From Planococcus salinus (lineage in GTDB: Bacteria; Bacillota; Bacilli; Bacillales_A; Planococcaceae), in the NCBI RefSeq assembly GCF_003719725.1, contig NZ_RIAX01000014.1, positions 1 through 58,417 on the forward strand: 58,417 nucleotides of DNA. The letters are read 5' to 3'. Below, one piece after another: positions 8,568-15,919 of the stretch. The first letter of the stretch is position 1. Each line of letters opens with the position of its first letter. A model generated the notes under the pieces. That model saw only the letters and a list, made by a program, of their open reading frames with translations. It did not search any database and had not been told where the DNA came from. A program made the position numbers and the translations under genes.

Positions 8568-9037
8568 TTTTGATAATAAATATAATCAAGCGGAATTCCT
8601 GCCTTGCCGAATTGGCGCAGGAAAGAAGTGATTTGGCCCCGATGGTAAGAAGCATGATTGACAATAGTGAACAGCATTTCTTCACGGCTGTGTTCAAAAT
8701 CATCCCCCCGCATATTCTTGTAGCGGAGCCGTTCTTCCCATTGCTGTTCCGATAAGGAAGAAAAATACAATTCCATTTCGGCATGAAGCAGCAGAAAAGC
8801 TTCTTTCGCTCGGTCAATTGTTGACACATCAAAACGCTCAAACACTGGTTTCCCGATGCCATTCATTCGATCCAACCATAGTTTTTCAACCCCGATGACA
8901 TGTTCCACTGTATCTTTGATGGTTGCGAATGAATTGGCAGCTTCCTGTGTATAAAGCTCTTCTCCGGCAGCCTGCACATGCTCCAGACATTTCAAAGTTG
9001 CCCATTTATGATACGAAAACTGTTTGTCCCTCATCAT
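8555..9037 (-). CDS. DinB family protein
   Basis: About 160 residues, a four-helix-bundle DinB/YfiT-type protein. The putative metal-binding histidines are visible: HVIGVEKLWLDRM near residue 50 and a C-terminal NHASYHRGQITSFLRQ with the typical H...HRGQI pattern. Some family members are thiol (bacillithiol)-dependent transferases; the substrate here is unknown. The start is one of two adjacent ATG codons (9037 or 9034), after AGAAGG; the much longer open frame upstream lacks a ribosome site and runs through non-coding sequence. It lies downstream of the GNAT gene with an 85-base gap. Confidence 0.82.
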   Translation of the reverse strand: MMRDKQFSYHKWATLKCLEHVQAAGEELYTQEAANSFATIKDTVEHVIGVEKLWLDRMNGIGKPVFERFDVSTIDRAKEAFLLLHAEMELYFSSLSEQQWEERLRYKNMRGDDFEHSREEMLFTIVNHASYHRGQITSFLRQFGKAGIPLDYIYYQKQNR

Positions 9038-9122
9038 TGTGCACCTTCTTCCATTCAGTCTGTCATTCCTCAAACCATCTAACGATTTCTTTCCACCATT
9101 TTTTATAGGCGGCCTTACCCTT

Positions 9123-9671
9123 TCAAAACTCGCTCTCCAGCATGGCATAATAATAATGGTCTTCCCATTCCCCGTTGATGAACAGAAATTCCTGCAGCAA
9201 GCCTTCTTCCCGTAATCCTGCTTTTTCCAGCACACGGATCGATCCCAGGTTGCGGGGGGACACATATGCTTCAATGCGATGAAGTCTGAGCTGCTCAAAG
9301 CCGAATGCTATCACCAGCTTGACAGCTTCGGTTGCAATTCCTCTCCCGATATATCCTTCATCAATCGAATAGCCGATCAGCGAGCTGAGAAATGGAAGCC
9401 TTTTGATACTGTACATGGATATATGACCTATCAGTTTATTGGTGTCATGCTCAAAAATGCCAAAACTGTATTCCCTGTTTTCGCGGGCCTGGTAAATGGA
9501 TTCCCTGATTTTTTCCCGCTGTACCGCAACGGTAAAATAACTGTCCCTATGGCGTGGTTCATATATTGCCCAATAATCGCGATTTCGGAGCAATAGCTGA
9601 ACCATTTCAGCTGCATCGTCTACGGTTAAGTTCCGGAGGTAACATGTCCGGCCATTAAAAAGCAAGTTCAT
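9123..9671 (-). CDS. GNAT acetyltransferase, RimJ/RimL type
   Basis: 182 residues from the ATG at 9671. The fold is GNAT: an N-terminal RNLTVDDA strand-helix, a central IGHISMYSI beta strand, then the acetyl-CoA motif YIGRGIATEAVKLVIAFGF and the RimJ-type RIEAYVSPRNLGSIRVLEKAGLREEG. Members acetylate protein N-termini, antibiotics or small amines; the substrate is unknown. The start lies 6 bases after the pepF stop, so it is probably translated by coupling, which fits its weak ribosome site. Confidence 0.85.
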   Translation of the reverse strand: MNLLFNGRTCYLRNLTVDDAAEMVQLLLRNRDYWAIYEPRHRDSYFTVAVQREKIRESIYQARENREYSFGIFEHDTNKLIGHISMYSIKRLPFLSSLIGYSIDEGYIGRGIATEAVKLVIAFGFEQLRLHRIEAYVSPRNLGSIRVLEKAGLREEGLLQEFLFINGEWEDHYYYAMLESEF

Positions 9672-9676
9672 ATCCG

Positions 9677-11476
9677 TCAATCCACAGAAGACGTCAATGT
9701 GATGAATTCTTTGGCATCTTTCACACACAAAGCAATCCCTTTTTCCCAGAATGCTTCCTGTGTAATGTCTTCCTGCAGATGCTTCATCGCCAAGTCTTCA
9801 GCTGTCATAATTGCCGTGTCCCGCAACAGCGCCATATATTTTTCCTCGAACCCTTTTCCTTCTTCCAGTGCTTTTGCATATACACTTAACGAGAACAGAT
9901 AACCAAACGTGTACGGGAAGTTGTAAAATGGCACATACGTGATATAAAAATGCAGTTTAGAAGCCCAAAAATGGGGATGTCCAGATTTAAGTCCGCCTCC
10001 AAACCCTTCAACTTGTGCTTGCTGCATCAACTCATTCAGTCTTTCTGCAGGCACTACACCTTTTTTGCGTTCCTCATAAAAGCGGGTTTCAAACAGGAAA
10101 CGAGCATGGATATTCATAAAAAATGCGACGCTGCGCTGCACTTTATCTTCAAGCAGGGCAATCTTCTCTTCTTTTGATTCGGCACTTTTCACCGCCGCAT
10201 CGGAAACGATCATTTCCGCGAAAGTGGAAGCTGTCTCAGCCACGTTCATGGCATATGAACGGTTTAAGGAATGAACAGGACGCAAGGCAAAAGAATGGAA
10301 CGCATGTCCGAGTTCATGGGCCAGTGTAGCGACATTTGACATTGACCCGCTGTATGTCATAAAAATACGTGATTCCTCTGACATTGGCAATCCGGTACAA
10401 AATCCTCCTGGACGTTTGTTTGGCCGATCTTCCGCTTCAATCCACCCTTTTTCAAAAGCGTTCTGTGCAAAAGCTTCAAGTTCAGGCCCGAACTTTCCAA
10501 AATGCTTTAAAATGAATTCCGCACCTTCCTGGTAGGAATATTGCTGTTTGCTTTCCGTTACAGGCGCGTCAACATCAAACCATTCCAGTCCATCTTTTCC
10601 AAGAAGTTCGCCTTTTTTAGCTAAATAATCAACAAATGGTTGCTTGTTTTTACTGATTGCGCTCCACATCGCGTCCAAGGTTTCCTGCTTCATGCGATTG
10701 ATATGCAATGGTTCCTGGAGTGGATTATCCCATCCTCTTTTTTTGTAAGTTTCCAGGCGGAAGCCTGCAATCGAGTTCAACGTCTTGGCAAAAAACTCTT
10801 CTTTATCCATCCAGGCGGCTTCCAGACTTTCATACGCTTCTTTTCTGACAGCACCGTCAGCATGGGAGCTTAAATTATTCGCTTGGCCAACCGACAGCGT
10901 CTTTTTCTCTCCATCCACTGTCACACTGACTTTAATATCTCCTACCAGCATGTCGTAAAGCTGGCTCCACGCATGATAGCCGTCAGTGCTGAGCGCCGTT
11001 ATCAAATTCTCTTCTTTCTCAGACAACAGCATCTTCGCTTCATCCCGCAATTCATTGAGGAAAAAATCGAATTGACGCAGTTCCTCCGTATCAAGAATGT
11101 TCTGCCACACCACGTCGTCCACTTTGCTCAGATCCTGTTGGATCTTTTGCACAGAACTTTGGAAACGGGCGTTTTGAGAAGAAGATTCACTCTGCAGAAT
11201 CGCCGCTTTTTTGTCTTCTGTATTTTGTGCCATCAAGCAACCGATAAAAGACCCAGCCTGGTCAATATGCAGCATGGTATCTTTCATCTCTTCAAGCAAT
11301 GAAGCCAACCGCTCCGCATCTTCCCTGGAAGACGGAGGCTGAAAACGTTGAGCCCGTTTCTCGAACTCCTCCAATTTCGGTCCTGCCTCATCCATATGTA
11401 AACGCAGCTCTTTGGAATCGCTTCCTCCTGGAAAAAGTGTGTCCAAATCCCAGACTTCTGAAAATTTCACTGTCAT
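9677..11476 (-). CDS. pepF: oligoendopeptidase F, M3 family
   Basis: 599 residues from the ATG at 11476, preceded by CGGGAGGATGTACG; the frame extends 58 codons upstream without a start signal. The zinc peptidase signature HELGH (in TLAHELGHAFHS, around residue 385) and the downstream Glu ligand segment NVAETASTFAEM place it in the M3B oligoendopeptidase F clade. It would degrade medium peptides in the cytosol. The following GNAT gene begins almost immediately, so the two form a unit. A TATACT -10 with a poor -35 lies about 40 bases upstream. Confidence 0.93.
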   Translation of the reverse strand: MTVKFSEVWDLDTLFPGGSDSKELRLHMDEAGPKLEEFEKRAQRFQPPSSREDAERLASLLEEMKDTMLHIDQAGSFIGCLMAQNTEDKKAAILQSESSSQNARFQSSVQKIQQDLSKVDDVVWQNILDTEELRQFDFFLNELRDEAKMLLSEKEENLITALSTDGYHAWSQLYDMLVGDIKVSVTVDGEKKTLSVGQANNLSSHADGAVRKEAYESLEAAWMDKEEFFAKTLNSIAGFRLETYKKRGWDNPLQEPLHINRMKQETLDAMWSAISKNKQPFVDYLAKKGELLGKDGLEWFDVDAPVTESKQQYSYQEGAEFILKHFGKFGPELEAFAQNAFEKGWIEAEDRPNKRPGGFCTGLPMSEESRIFMTYSGSMSNVATLAHELGHAFHSFALRPVHSLNRSYAMNVAETASTFAEMIVSDAAVKSAESKEEKIALLEDKVQRSVAFFMNIHARFLFETRFYEERKKGVVPAERLNELMQQAQVEGFGGGLKSGHPHFWASKLHFYITYVPFYNFPYTFGYLFSLSVYAKALEEGKGFEEKYMALLRDTAIMTAEDLAMKHLQEDITQEAFWEKGIALCVKDAKEFITLTSSVD

Positions 11477-11620
11477 CGTACATCCTCCCGGCAAACTAAA
11501 TTTTCTAAAAACACTTATAAGTATATCATTTTTGTCTTCTTGACGGAACTTGCGCCCCTTCTCCGACTGTTGGAGAAAGGCATTCCTCTTTGTCACTGGT
11601 TTGTCTAATTTGAAGTGTTT

Positions 11621-11640
11621 CCACAAATTGTGAATTGTGG
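11621..11640. promoter_or_regulatory. dyad overlapping the -35 of the tspO promoter
   Basis: CCACAA (11621-11626) and TTGTGG (11635-11640) are perfect inverted arms; inside it CACAA-A-TTGTG makes a second, overlapping palindrome. The right arm is the -35 box itself, which is the position expected for a repressor site. No regulator can be named. Confidence 0.4.
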
Positions 11641-11663
11641 CACGAAACAATGACAGGTATACT
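11635..11663 (+). promoter_or_regulatory. sigma-A promoter of the tspO gene
   Basis: TTGTGG at 11635-11640, a 17-base spacer, and TATACT at 11658-11663; the gene starts 22 bases later with AAGGAGGG in between. Confidence 0.6.
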
Positions 11664-11684
11664 AAAGCTTAAGGAGGGATTTCT

Positions 11685-12428
11685 ATGCTGCGTGTTTTGC
11701 TGATGACAGTTGCTTTTCTTGCCATAATTGTCGTCAATGCCCTAGCGAATATTTTGCCGATCAATGGACAGACGACCGGAGAAATTTCCAATCGGTTGCC
11801 TGTGCTGTTTACACCGGCTGGTTATGTATTCTCAATTTGGTCAGTCATTTACATACTGTTGGCTGTTTGGATAATCGGCTTTTGGCTCCGGCTGAAAAAA
11901 GGGGAAACACCTTCCGTTAAAATAACTGTGTTTTTCTTACTCAATGCTGTATTCAACATCAGCTGGCTTTTCTTGTGGCATTACGAATTCTTTGCCTGGT
12001 CACTCGTAGCCATGTTCGGCTATCTGCTTTCTTTGATCGCTCTGTACTATCAGTATGACGATGCAGAACGAAAATTCACGGAACGCCTGCCGGTATCGAT
12101 CCATATGGGGTGGGTCAGTGTAGCCACCATCACAAACATCAGTTACGTCTTAACTTACTACAATTGGAGCGGATGGGGATTGAGCAATGAGCTGTGGGCC
12201 GTCATCATGCTGACTGTCGCTACTGCATTGGCGCTTCATATACGATTTCATCATAACGATATCCCTTTTGCACTCGTGTTTGTATGGGCATTCATCGGGA
12301 TTGCTGTTAAAAACAACACCGATGAATTGCTTGTTACCGCTTCCTCGCTTTTTCTGACAGGGGTCATCCTGACCGGCATTCTGCTGATTAAAAAAAAGCC
12401 AGACCAGCGTCGTAATTTTCAAAGCTGA
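11685..12428 (+). CDS. TspO/MBR family tryptophan-rich membrane protein
   Basis: 247 residues with seven hydrophobic stretches, longer than the five-helix bacterial TspO of about 160 residues but typical of the larger TspO-related proteins in Bacillales. The family-like N-terminal part ANILPINGQTTGEISNRLPVLFTPAGYVFSIWSVIYI is rich in Pro, Trp and Tyr. TspO proteins bind porphyrins or sterol-like ligands; the role of this long group is not settled. AAGGAGGGATTTCT precedes the ATG. A 50-residue membrane microprotein gene follows after 22 bases, probably cotranscribed. Confidence 0.8.
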   Translation: MLRVLLMTVAFLAIIVVNALANILPINGQTTGEISNRLPVLFTPAGYVFSIWSVIYILLAVWIIGFWLRLKKGETPSVKITVFFLLNAVFNISWLFLWHYEFFAWSLVAMFGYLLSLIALYYQYDDAERKFTERLPVSIHMGWVSVATITNISYVLTYYNWSGWGLSNELWAVIMLTVATALALHIRFHHNDIPFALVFVWAFIGIAVKNNTDELLVTASSLFLTGVILTGILLIKKKPDQRRNFQS

Positions 12429-12450
12429 TTCTGACAGAAGGAGGCAAACG

Positions 12451-12603
12451 ATGAAGTATGCTCATTTAGGAAAGGCTGGTTTTGCCGGGATAGTGTTCTT
12501 TTTATTTCTGAGTGGAGCAGATAAGAGTATGTTGTTGTTTTTATTGCTTATGCCCTTATTTTACATCGGGAAATCTTGGTATACATACCTGGCTCGCAAC
12601 TAG
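12451..12603 (+). CDS. 50-residue membrane microprotein downstream of tspO
   Basis: An open frame of 50 codons with an excellent ribosome site (AGAAGGAGGCAAACG) before the ATG. The product starts MKYAHLGKAGFAG and has two hydrophobic segments (GIVFFLFLSG and MLLFLLLMPLFYIG) separated by ADKS, ending KSWYTYLARN. I do not recognise the family. A helical hairpin or short double-span peptide is likely. Its position between tspO and a strong terminator makes it part of the tspO transcript; a function tied to TspO is an inference from that alone. Confidence 0.68.
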   Translation: MKYAHLGKAGFAGIVFFLFLSGADKSMLLFLLLMPLFYIGKSWYTYLARN

Positions 12604-12636
12604 AGCATGTACTTTATGGTTTAATCATTTTAATTG

Positions 12637-12683
12637 GATAGACACAAAAAAGGACTGCTCGGCAGTCCTTTTTTGTGTCTATC
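12637..12683. terminator. bidirectional terminator with a 22-bp perfect stem
   Basis: The arms 12637-12658 and 12662-12683 are perfectly complementary around a three-base loop, with A6 and T6 runs inside the stem. It serves both the tspO unit and the converging methionine aminopeptidase gene, whose stop codon (12682-12684) overlaps the right arm. Confidence 0.92.
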
Positions 12684-13431
12684 AGTCTAGTTTTGTCAGT
12701 AAAATCGGTTCGCCTTTTGTCACCAACACAGTGTGTTCGATTTGCGCGACCAATGATTGATCAGGTGTGATGAATGTCCATCCATCGCCTGATTCCACGA
12801 TATGTTCCGCTTTTTGTGAGATAAACGGCTCCACAGCAAGAACCATTCCTTCTTTCAAAATGGTTGTTTCCCATGCATCATAGTAATTCAAGATGTGTTG
12901 AGGAGCTTCATGAAGTGATTTGCCGATGCCGTGCCCAGTCAAATTTTTAATGACGAACAAGCCTTCCTGCTTCGCTTCGCGTTCGACCGCTTTCCCAATC
13001 TGGTTCAGTTTAGAACCCGCTTTGACTTTTGTCATGGCGCGGTCAAAAGCGGACGCTGCCACTTTACAGATTTTTTCTTTGTCTTCGTGTCCTTCTCCAA
13101 CAACAAAAGAAATCCCTGTATCGGCAAAATACCCTTCATAAGATCCCGAAACATCAATATTGACGATGTCCCCATCTTTTATCACCCGTTTGCCCGGGAT
13201 GCCATGAGCCACTTCTTCGTTGACGCTGATGCAGGTATAACCCGGAAAATCATATTCCGATTTTGGTCCGGAAACACCTCCAAGTTCTTCAAACAGCTTA
13301 CCGCCGATTTCGTCTATCTCTTTTGTAGTCATGCCCGGCTTGGTTGCCGCTTTCATCGACTCCCGAATTTCAGCGACCATTCGACCAGCCTTTTTCAGCA
13401 TTTCAATATCTTTATCATTCGTTGCAATCAT
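12682..13431 (-). CDS. map: methionine aminopeptidase, type I
   Basis: 249 residues. The five metal ligands are recognisable: NIDVSGSYEGYFADTG (two Asp), TGHGIGKSLHE (His), VEPF (Glu) and QIEHT (Glu). It removes the initiator methionine from nascent proteins. The sequence resembles the second MAP of Bacillus (YflG) rather than the copy in the ribosomal protein cluster, and its stand-alone position agrees. AAGAAGGGTTTAG precedes the ATG. The 208-base region upstream contains a palindromic repeat element rather than an obvious regulatory site. Confidence 0.93.
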   Translation of the reverse strand: MIATNDKDIEMLKKAGRMVAEIRESMKAATKPGMTTKEIDEIGGKLFEELGGVSGPKSEYDFPGYTCISVNEEVAHGIPGKRVIKDGDIVNIDVSGSYEGYFADTGISFVVGEGHEDKEKICKVAASAFDRAMTKVKAGSKLNQIGKAVEREAKQEGLFVIKNLTGHGIGKSLHEAPQHILNYYDAWETTILKEGMVLAVEPFISQKAEHIVESGDGWTFITPDQSLVAQIEHTVLVTKGEPILLTKLD

Positions 13432-13477
13432 CTAAACCCTTCTTTCAAATTTTCTATCAAAAAGTATAACATAAAAG

Positions 13478-13597
13478 AAAAGCGCAGGCGCCCGTGGAGA
13501 TTTGACGGGCATAAGACGGTCTGGCGAAGCGGCATGTCTGTGCCGCACAGTCAGAGTGGCTTATGACCCCGAGAATCTGGGCGCCGGAGACTGGACA
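13478..13597 (+). repeat. intergenic palindromic repeat, copy A
   Basis: An imperfect long hairpin made of nested arms: GGCGCCC (13487-13493) with GGGCGCC (13579-13585), GGGCATAAG (13507-13515) with CTTATGACCC (13560-13569), and GCGGCA (13529-13534) with TGCCGC (13541-13546). The end block from 13571 to 13597 matches copy B at 29309-29335 (opposite strand) in 24 of 27 bases. Similar elements occur between genes in other Bacillales as I recall. Confidence 0.75.
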
Positions 13598-13602
13598 ATA
13601 AC

Positions 13603-13618
13603 AAAAGCGCAGGCGCCC
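13603..13618 (+). repeat. truncated start of a second repeat unit
   Basis: AAAAGCGCAGGCGCCC at 13603-13618 repeats the left end of copy A five bases after copy A finishes, then diverges. The thiT stop codon is 22 bases further on. Confidence 0.6.
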
Positions 13619-13639
13619 ATTAAGGCAGACAAGCGCTGT

Positions 13640-14215
13640 TCATGTTTTTGTTTTCACCAATTGCGGAGCTGCAGAGAACAGCCCTGAACAGGCGATAGCT
13701 GTGATTAAAAAGATCGGCACCATATACGTGGCATTATAAACGAATGAATAAACTACTGCGTTGCCTTCTGCAAATTCACTGAAAAACCAGATTCCCACGA
13801 TGACATGGACAAGATAACGCAAAAACGAACCGATGAAAGTCCCCATAATAACCGCTCCTGCCATTTTTCCTTTCTTGCCATTGCGGAGATTTTTCAAATA
13901 ACTGCTTCTCAACAAACCCGCCAGCCCGACACTTGCAAATGACACAATATAATCCAGTGTCACCTGTGTAAAGGCGAAAGTAAATGACAGCGGCACGACA
14001 TAAATCCGACCGGTGACGACCTGCAGCAGACCCATCGTAATTCCTGTCAGTATTCCGGCCAGGGTGCCGCGTCGAAAGGCCATCAGCACGATTGGAATCA
14101 GTGCCAAACTGACAGAGCCGCCCTGCGGCATGCTGAAAGCCAGTAAATCCAGGACAAAAGCCAACGCGCCAAAAATCGCAATTTCCATCATTAACAACAA
14201 CCGTTTGTTTCTCAT
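13640..14215 (-). CDS. thiT: thiamine ECF transporter substrate-binding subunit ThiT
   Basis: 191 residues from the ATG at 14215, which follows AAGGAGGAACTT; an in-frame start 9 codons earlier lacks a ribosome site. Six membrane helices are visible. The ThiT signature SMPQGGSVSLALIPI followed by AFRRG is present, with the conserved aromatic-rich thiamine site later. ThiT binds thiamine with high affinity and works with a shared EcfAA'T module encoded elsewhere. A TPP riboswitch with an attenuator precedes it, so thiamine pyrophosphate should shut it off. Confidence 0.93.
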   Translation of the reverse strand: MRNKRLLLMMEIAIFGALAFVLDLLAFSMPQGGSVSLALIPIVLMAFRRGTLAGILTGITMGLLQVVTGRIYVVPLSFTFAFTQVTLDYIVSFASVGLAGLLRSSYLKNLRNGKKGKMAGAVIMGTFIGSFLRYLVHVIVGIWFFSEFAEGNAVVYSFVYNATYMVPIFLITAIACSGLFSAAPQLVKTKT

Positions 14216-14254
14216 AAGTTCCTCCTTCGTGTGGGTATGCACAGCACCAGAAGG

Positions 14255-14300
14255 GCAGAAAAAACCAGAAAAGCGGCATCAGGACAGAGCCTGACGCCGC
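14255..14300 (-). terminator. riboswitch-controlled attenuator of thiT
   Basis: On the minus strand a GC-rich stem GCGGCGTCAGG / CCTGATGCCGC (one G-T pair) is followed by TTTTCTGGTTTTTT. It lies between the TPP aptamer and the thiT ribosome site, the layout of transcription termination by ligand. Confidence 0.88.
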
Positions 14301-14317
14301 GTAACAGCAGGTTTCCA

Positions 14318-14402
14318 TCCACATCCCTGCGCAAGTGTTAACTTACAGGTTCAAAGGGTAAGAACGGATCGTTCACTCTCAGCAACAGCTCCCCTTGTGG
14401 TG
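14318..14402 (-). promoter_or_regulatory. TPP riboswitch (THI element) of thiT
   Basis: Read on the minus strand, the conserved THI-box blocks appear in order: CACAAGGGGAGC, GCTGAGAGTGAACG, ACCCTTTGAACCTG, GTTAACACTTGCG, CAGGGATGTGGA. These are the pyrimidine and pyrophosphate sensor helices. Its fit with thiT is exact, and an attenuator follows. Confidence 0.95.
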
Positions 14403-14426
14403 TATACATTCTTTTTCGATACCTGT

Positions 14427-14455
14427 ATTGTACACAACCCCAAAAGGGAAAGCAA
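14427..14455 (-). promoter_or_regulatory. sigma-A promoter of thiT
   Basis: On the minus strand TTGCTT (14450-14455) is followed after 17 bases by TACAAT (14427-14432), about 25 bases before the riboswitch begins. Confidence 0.65.
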
Positions 14456-14545
14456 CTTCGTTTCAAGAGGGCACAACAGGGTAAATAATGTACAAATGCG
14501 TTTGGAAAGGTGGTGGAGGCAGCTGTACGGTAAAGCTGCTGAATA

Positions 14546-15631
14546 ATGACGAACATGATTGATATGCTGAAGGAATTGATTAAGATTGAAAGCTATACCA
14601 AAAAAGGAGCAAACGAAGCTCTTCATTTTTGTGCCGACTGGCTGGAGAAAAAGGGCCAAAAAGTAACGATCCACGACAATAATGGATTTTTAATGCTGAC
14701 TGCAACCAAAGGAAAGGGAGAAGAGACCATTATATGGAATGGCCATGTCGATGTGGTGCCCGGCCATGACGAGCAATTTTCTCCTATGGTGGAACAACAG
14801 CGCTTATACGGTCGCGGCACGGCAGATATGCGCGCCGGTGTCGCTGCCATGATGCAGGCTTTTGTTGACTTGGATGAAAATAAGCTGAACCGGATCGTCC
14901 AATTACATATCGTCACTGACGAAGAAATCGGCGGACGGAACACTTCCAAATGGCTGGTCGACCAAGGATTTACAGGCGATTTTGTCATTTGTGGCGAGCC
15001 GACAGGTTTAAAAGTCGGACTGCAGTCCAAAGGGATTCTGCATATGGATATGACTTTTAAAGGTCAGCCTGCCCATGGCAGCCGTCCGTGGGAGGGAGTC
15101 AATGCCATTGAGTCTGCGATGAAATTTCATATGGCGACTTCCGAACTGCCGTTCCGCAAAGAGTCCACAGAGTACTATGACCAGCCATCAGTCAATTTGG
15201 CCATCATCAAAGCTGGGGAACGATATAATATGGTGCCGGAAATTTGTGAAATGTCCTACGATATACGCTATATGCCTGGCCAGGACCCTGATGAGATTGC
15301 TCGTCAAATGGCAGAACTTGCCGATGCATTGAATCTGGAAATGGAGTATGAAACAAGTGGGGCTTCGACGCCTGCTTTAATCACTCCTGAAGATAACCCT
15401 TATGTCGTAAACCTGCAAAAAGCCATCAGACAAACAACCGACAAAGACGCCGTATTATTCGGACAGCACGGCGCTGCGGATACCCGTTATTATTTCGCCG
15501 CCCCCCAATGCAAAGGTGCAATTGAATTCGGTCCTGTCGGAGACGACTGGCACGGCAACGCGGAATATGTATCCATTCCAAGCGTTCATGAATACAAAGA
15601 GATCCTGGTAACCCATGCGCAAGCCAAATAA
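14546..15631 (+). CDS. M20 family metallopeptidase (ArgE/DapE/CPG2-like)
   Basis: 361 residues. Di-zinc M20 motifs are complete: GHVDVVPGH (His67), GRGTADMRAG (Asp94), TDEEIGG (catalytic Glu and ligand, 126-127), CGEPTGL and a C-terminal GQHGAADTRYY with the last His. The lid domain carries GQPAHGSRPWEGVNAI. Substrates in this family range from acetylornithine and succinyl-diaminopimelate to short peptides, and no neighbour decides among them. An in-frame stop immediately upstream fixes the start at or after 14546; the ribosome site is weak. It is a single gene, followed by a microprotein gene. Confidence 0.88.
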   Translation: MTNMIDMLKELIKIESYTKKGANEALHFCADWLEKKGQKVTIHDNNGFLMLTATKGKGEETIIWNGHVDVVPGHDEQFSPMVEQQRLYGRGTADMRAGVAAMMQAFVDLDENKLNRIVQLHIVTDEEIGGRNTSKWLVDQGFTGDFVICGEPTGLKVGLQSKGILHMDMTFKGQPAHGSRPWEGVNAIESAMKFHMATSELPFRKESTEYYDQPSVNLAIIKAGERYNMVPEICEMSYDIRYMPGQDPDEIARQMAELADALNLEMEYETSGASTPALITPEDNPYVVNLQKAIRQTTDKDAVLFGQHGAADTRYYFAAPQCKGAIEFGPVGDDWHGNAEYVSIPSVHEYKEILVTHAQAK

Positions 15632-15694
15632 CAGGTTTGCCACAAGCGGATACAGGGAAAGTGAATAATACCTTTACTTAGGAAGGAAGATGTA

Positions 15695-15844
15695 ATGATG
15701 GGAATTGGACGAATCGTACGAACAGCAATCAAAGTGGCACCCGTCGCTTATCCGATTATCCGGAAAATAACAAAAGGCAGAAAGAAAAACAATGCAAACA
15801 AAGACAGCAGCCAGCAAAATAGCGACCGCAGCAGACGCCGATAG
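15695..15844 (+). CDS. 49-residue basic microprotein
   Basis: An open frame of 49 codons with GGAAGGAAG before two adjacent ATGs (15695, 15698). The N-terminal 25 residues form an amphipathic, moderately hydrophobic helix (GIGRIVRTAIKVAPVAYPIIRKI). The tail is very basic and polar, with Lys/Arg clusters and Ser, Gln and Asn, and ends RSRRR. I recall similar unnamed small proteins with a GIGR.VRTA.K start in other Bacillales; no function is known. It is followed by a strong terminator. Membrane- or nucleic-acid association would fit its composition but is only a guess. Confidence 0.66.
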   Translation: MMGIGRIVRTAIKVAPVAYPIIRKITKGRKKNNANKDSSQQNSDRSRRR

Positions 15845-15864
15845 AATAAGCATGGCTTATGAAA

Positions 15865-15904
15865 AAAACCGCGCAAAGAGGCATACTCTTCGCGCGGTTT
15901 TATA
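15865..15904. terminator. bidirectional intrinsic terminator
   Basis: AAAACCGCG...AAAGAG pairs with CTCTT...CGCGCGGTTTT, with A and T runs at both ends, between the 49-residue gene and the converging SGNH hydrolase gene. Confidence 0.85.
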
Positions 15905-15919
15905 ATGGTCAGCCTTTTC

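Noticed and set aside
8299..8862. Long open frames on both strands across 8299-8862
   Set aside because: They overlap the carbonic anhydrase end, the direct repeats and the DinB gene in the wrong frame. They have odd composition and no start signal.
8555..9298. Full-length open frame as the DinB gene start
   Set aside because: The first 87 codons have no similarity to DinB proteins; the start at 9037 or 9034 has a ribosome site and gives the family length.
13502..13687. Open frame inside the palindromic repeat
   Set aside because: It is an artefact of GC-rich inverted repeats; the sequence matches copy B as a repeat, not as protein.
14351..14674. Antisense open frame over the thiT leader
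   Set aside because: It covers the promoter and the aptamer of the TPP riboswitch, which explain this DNA better.
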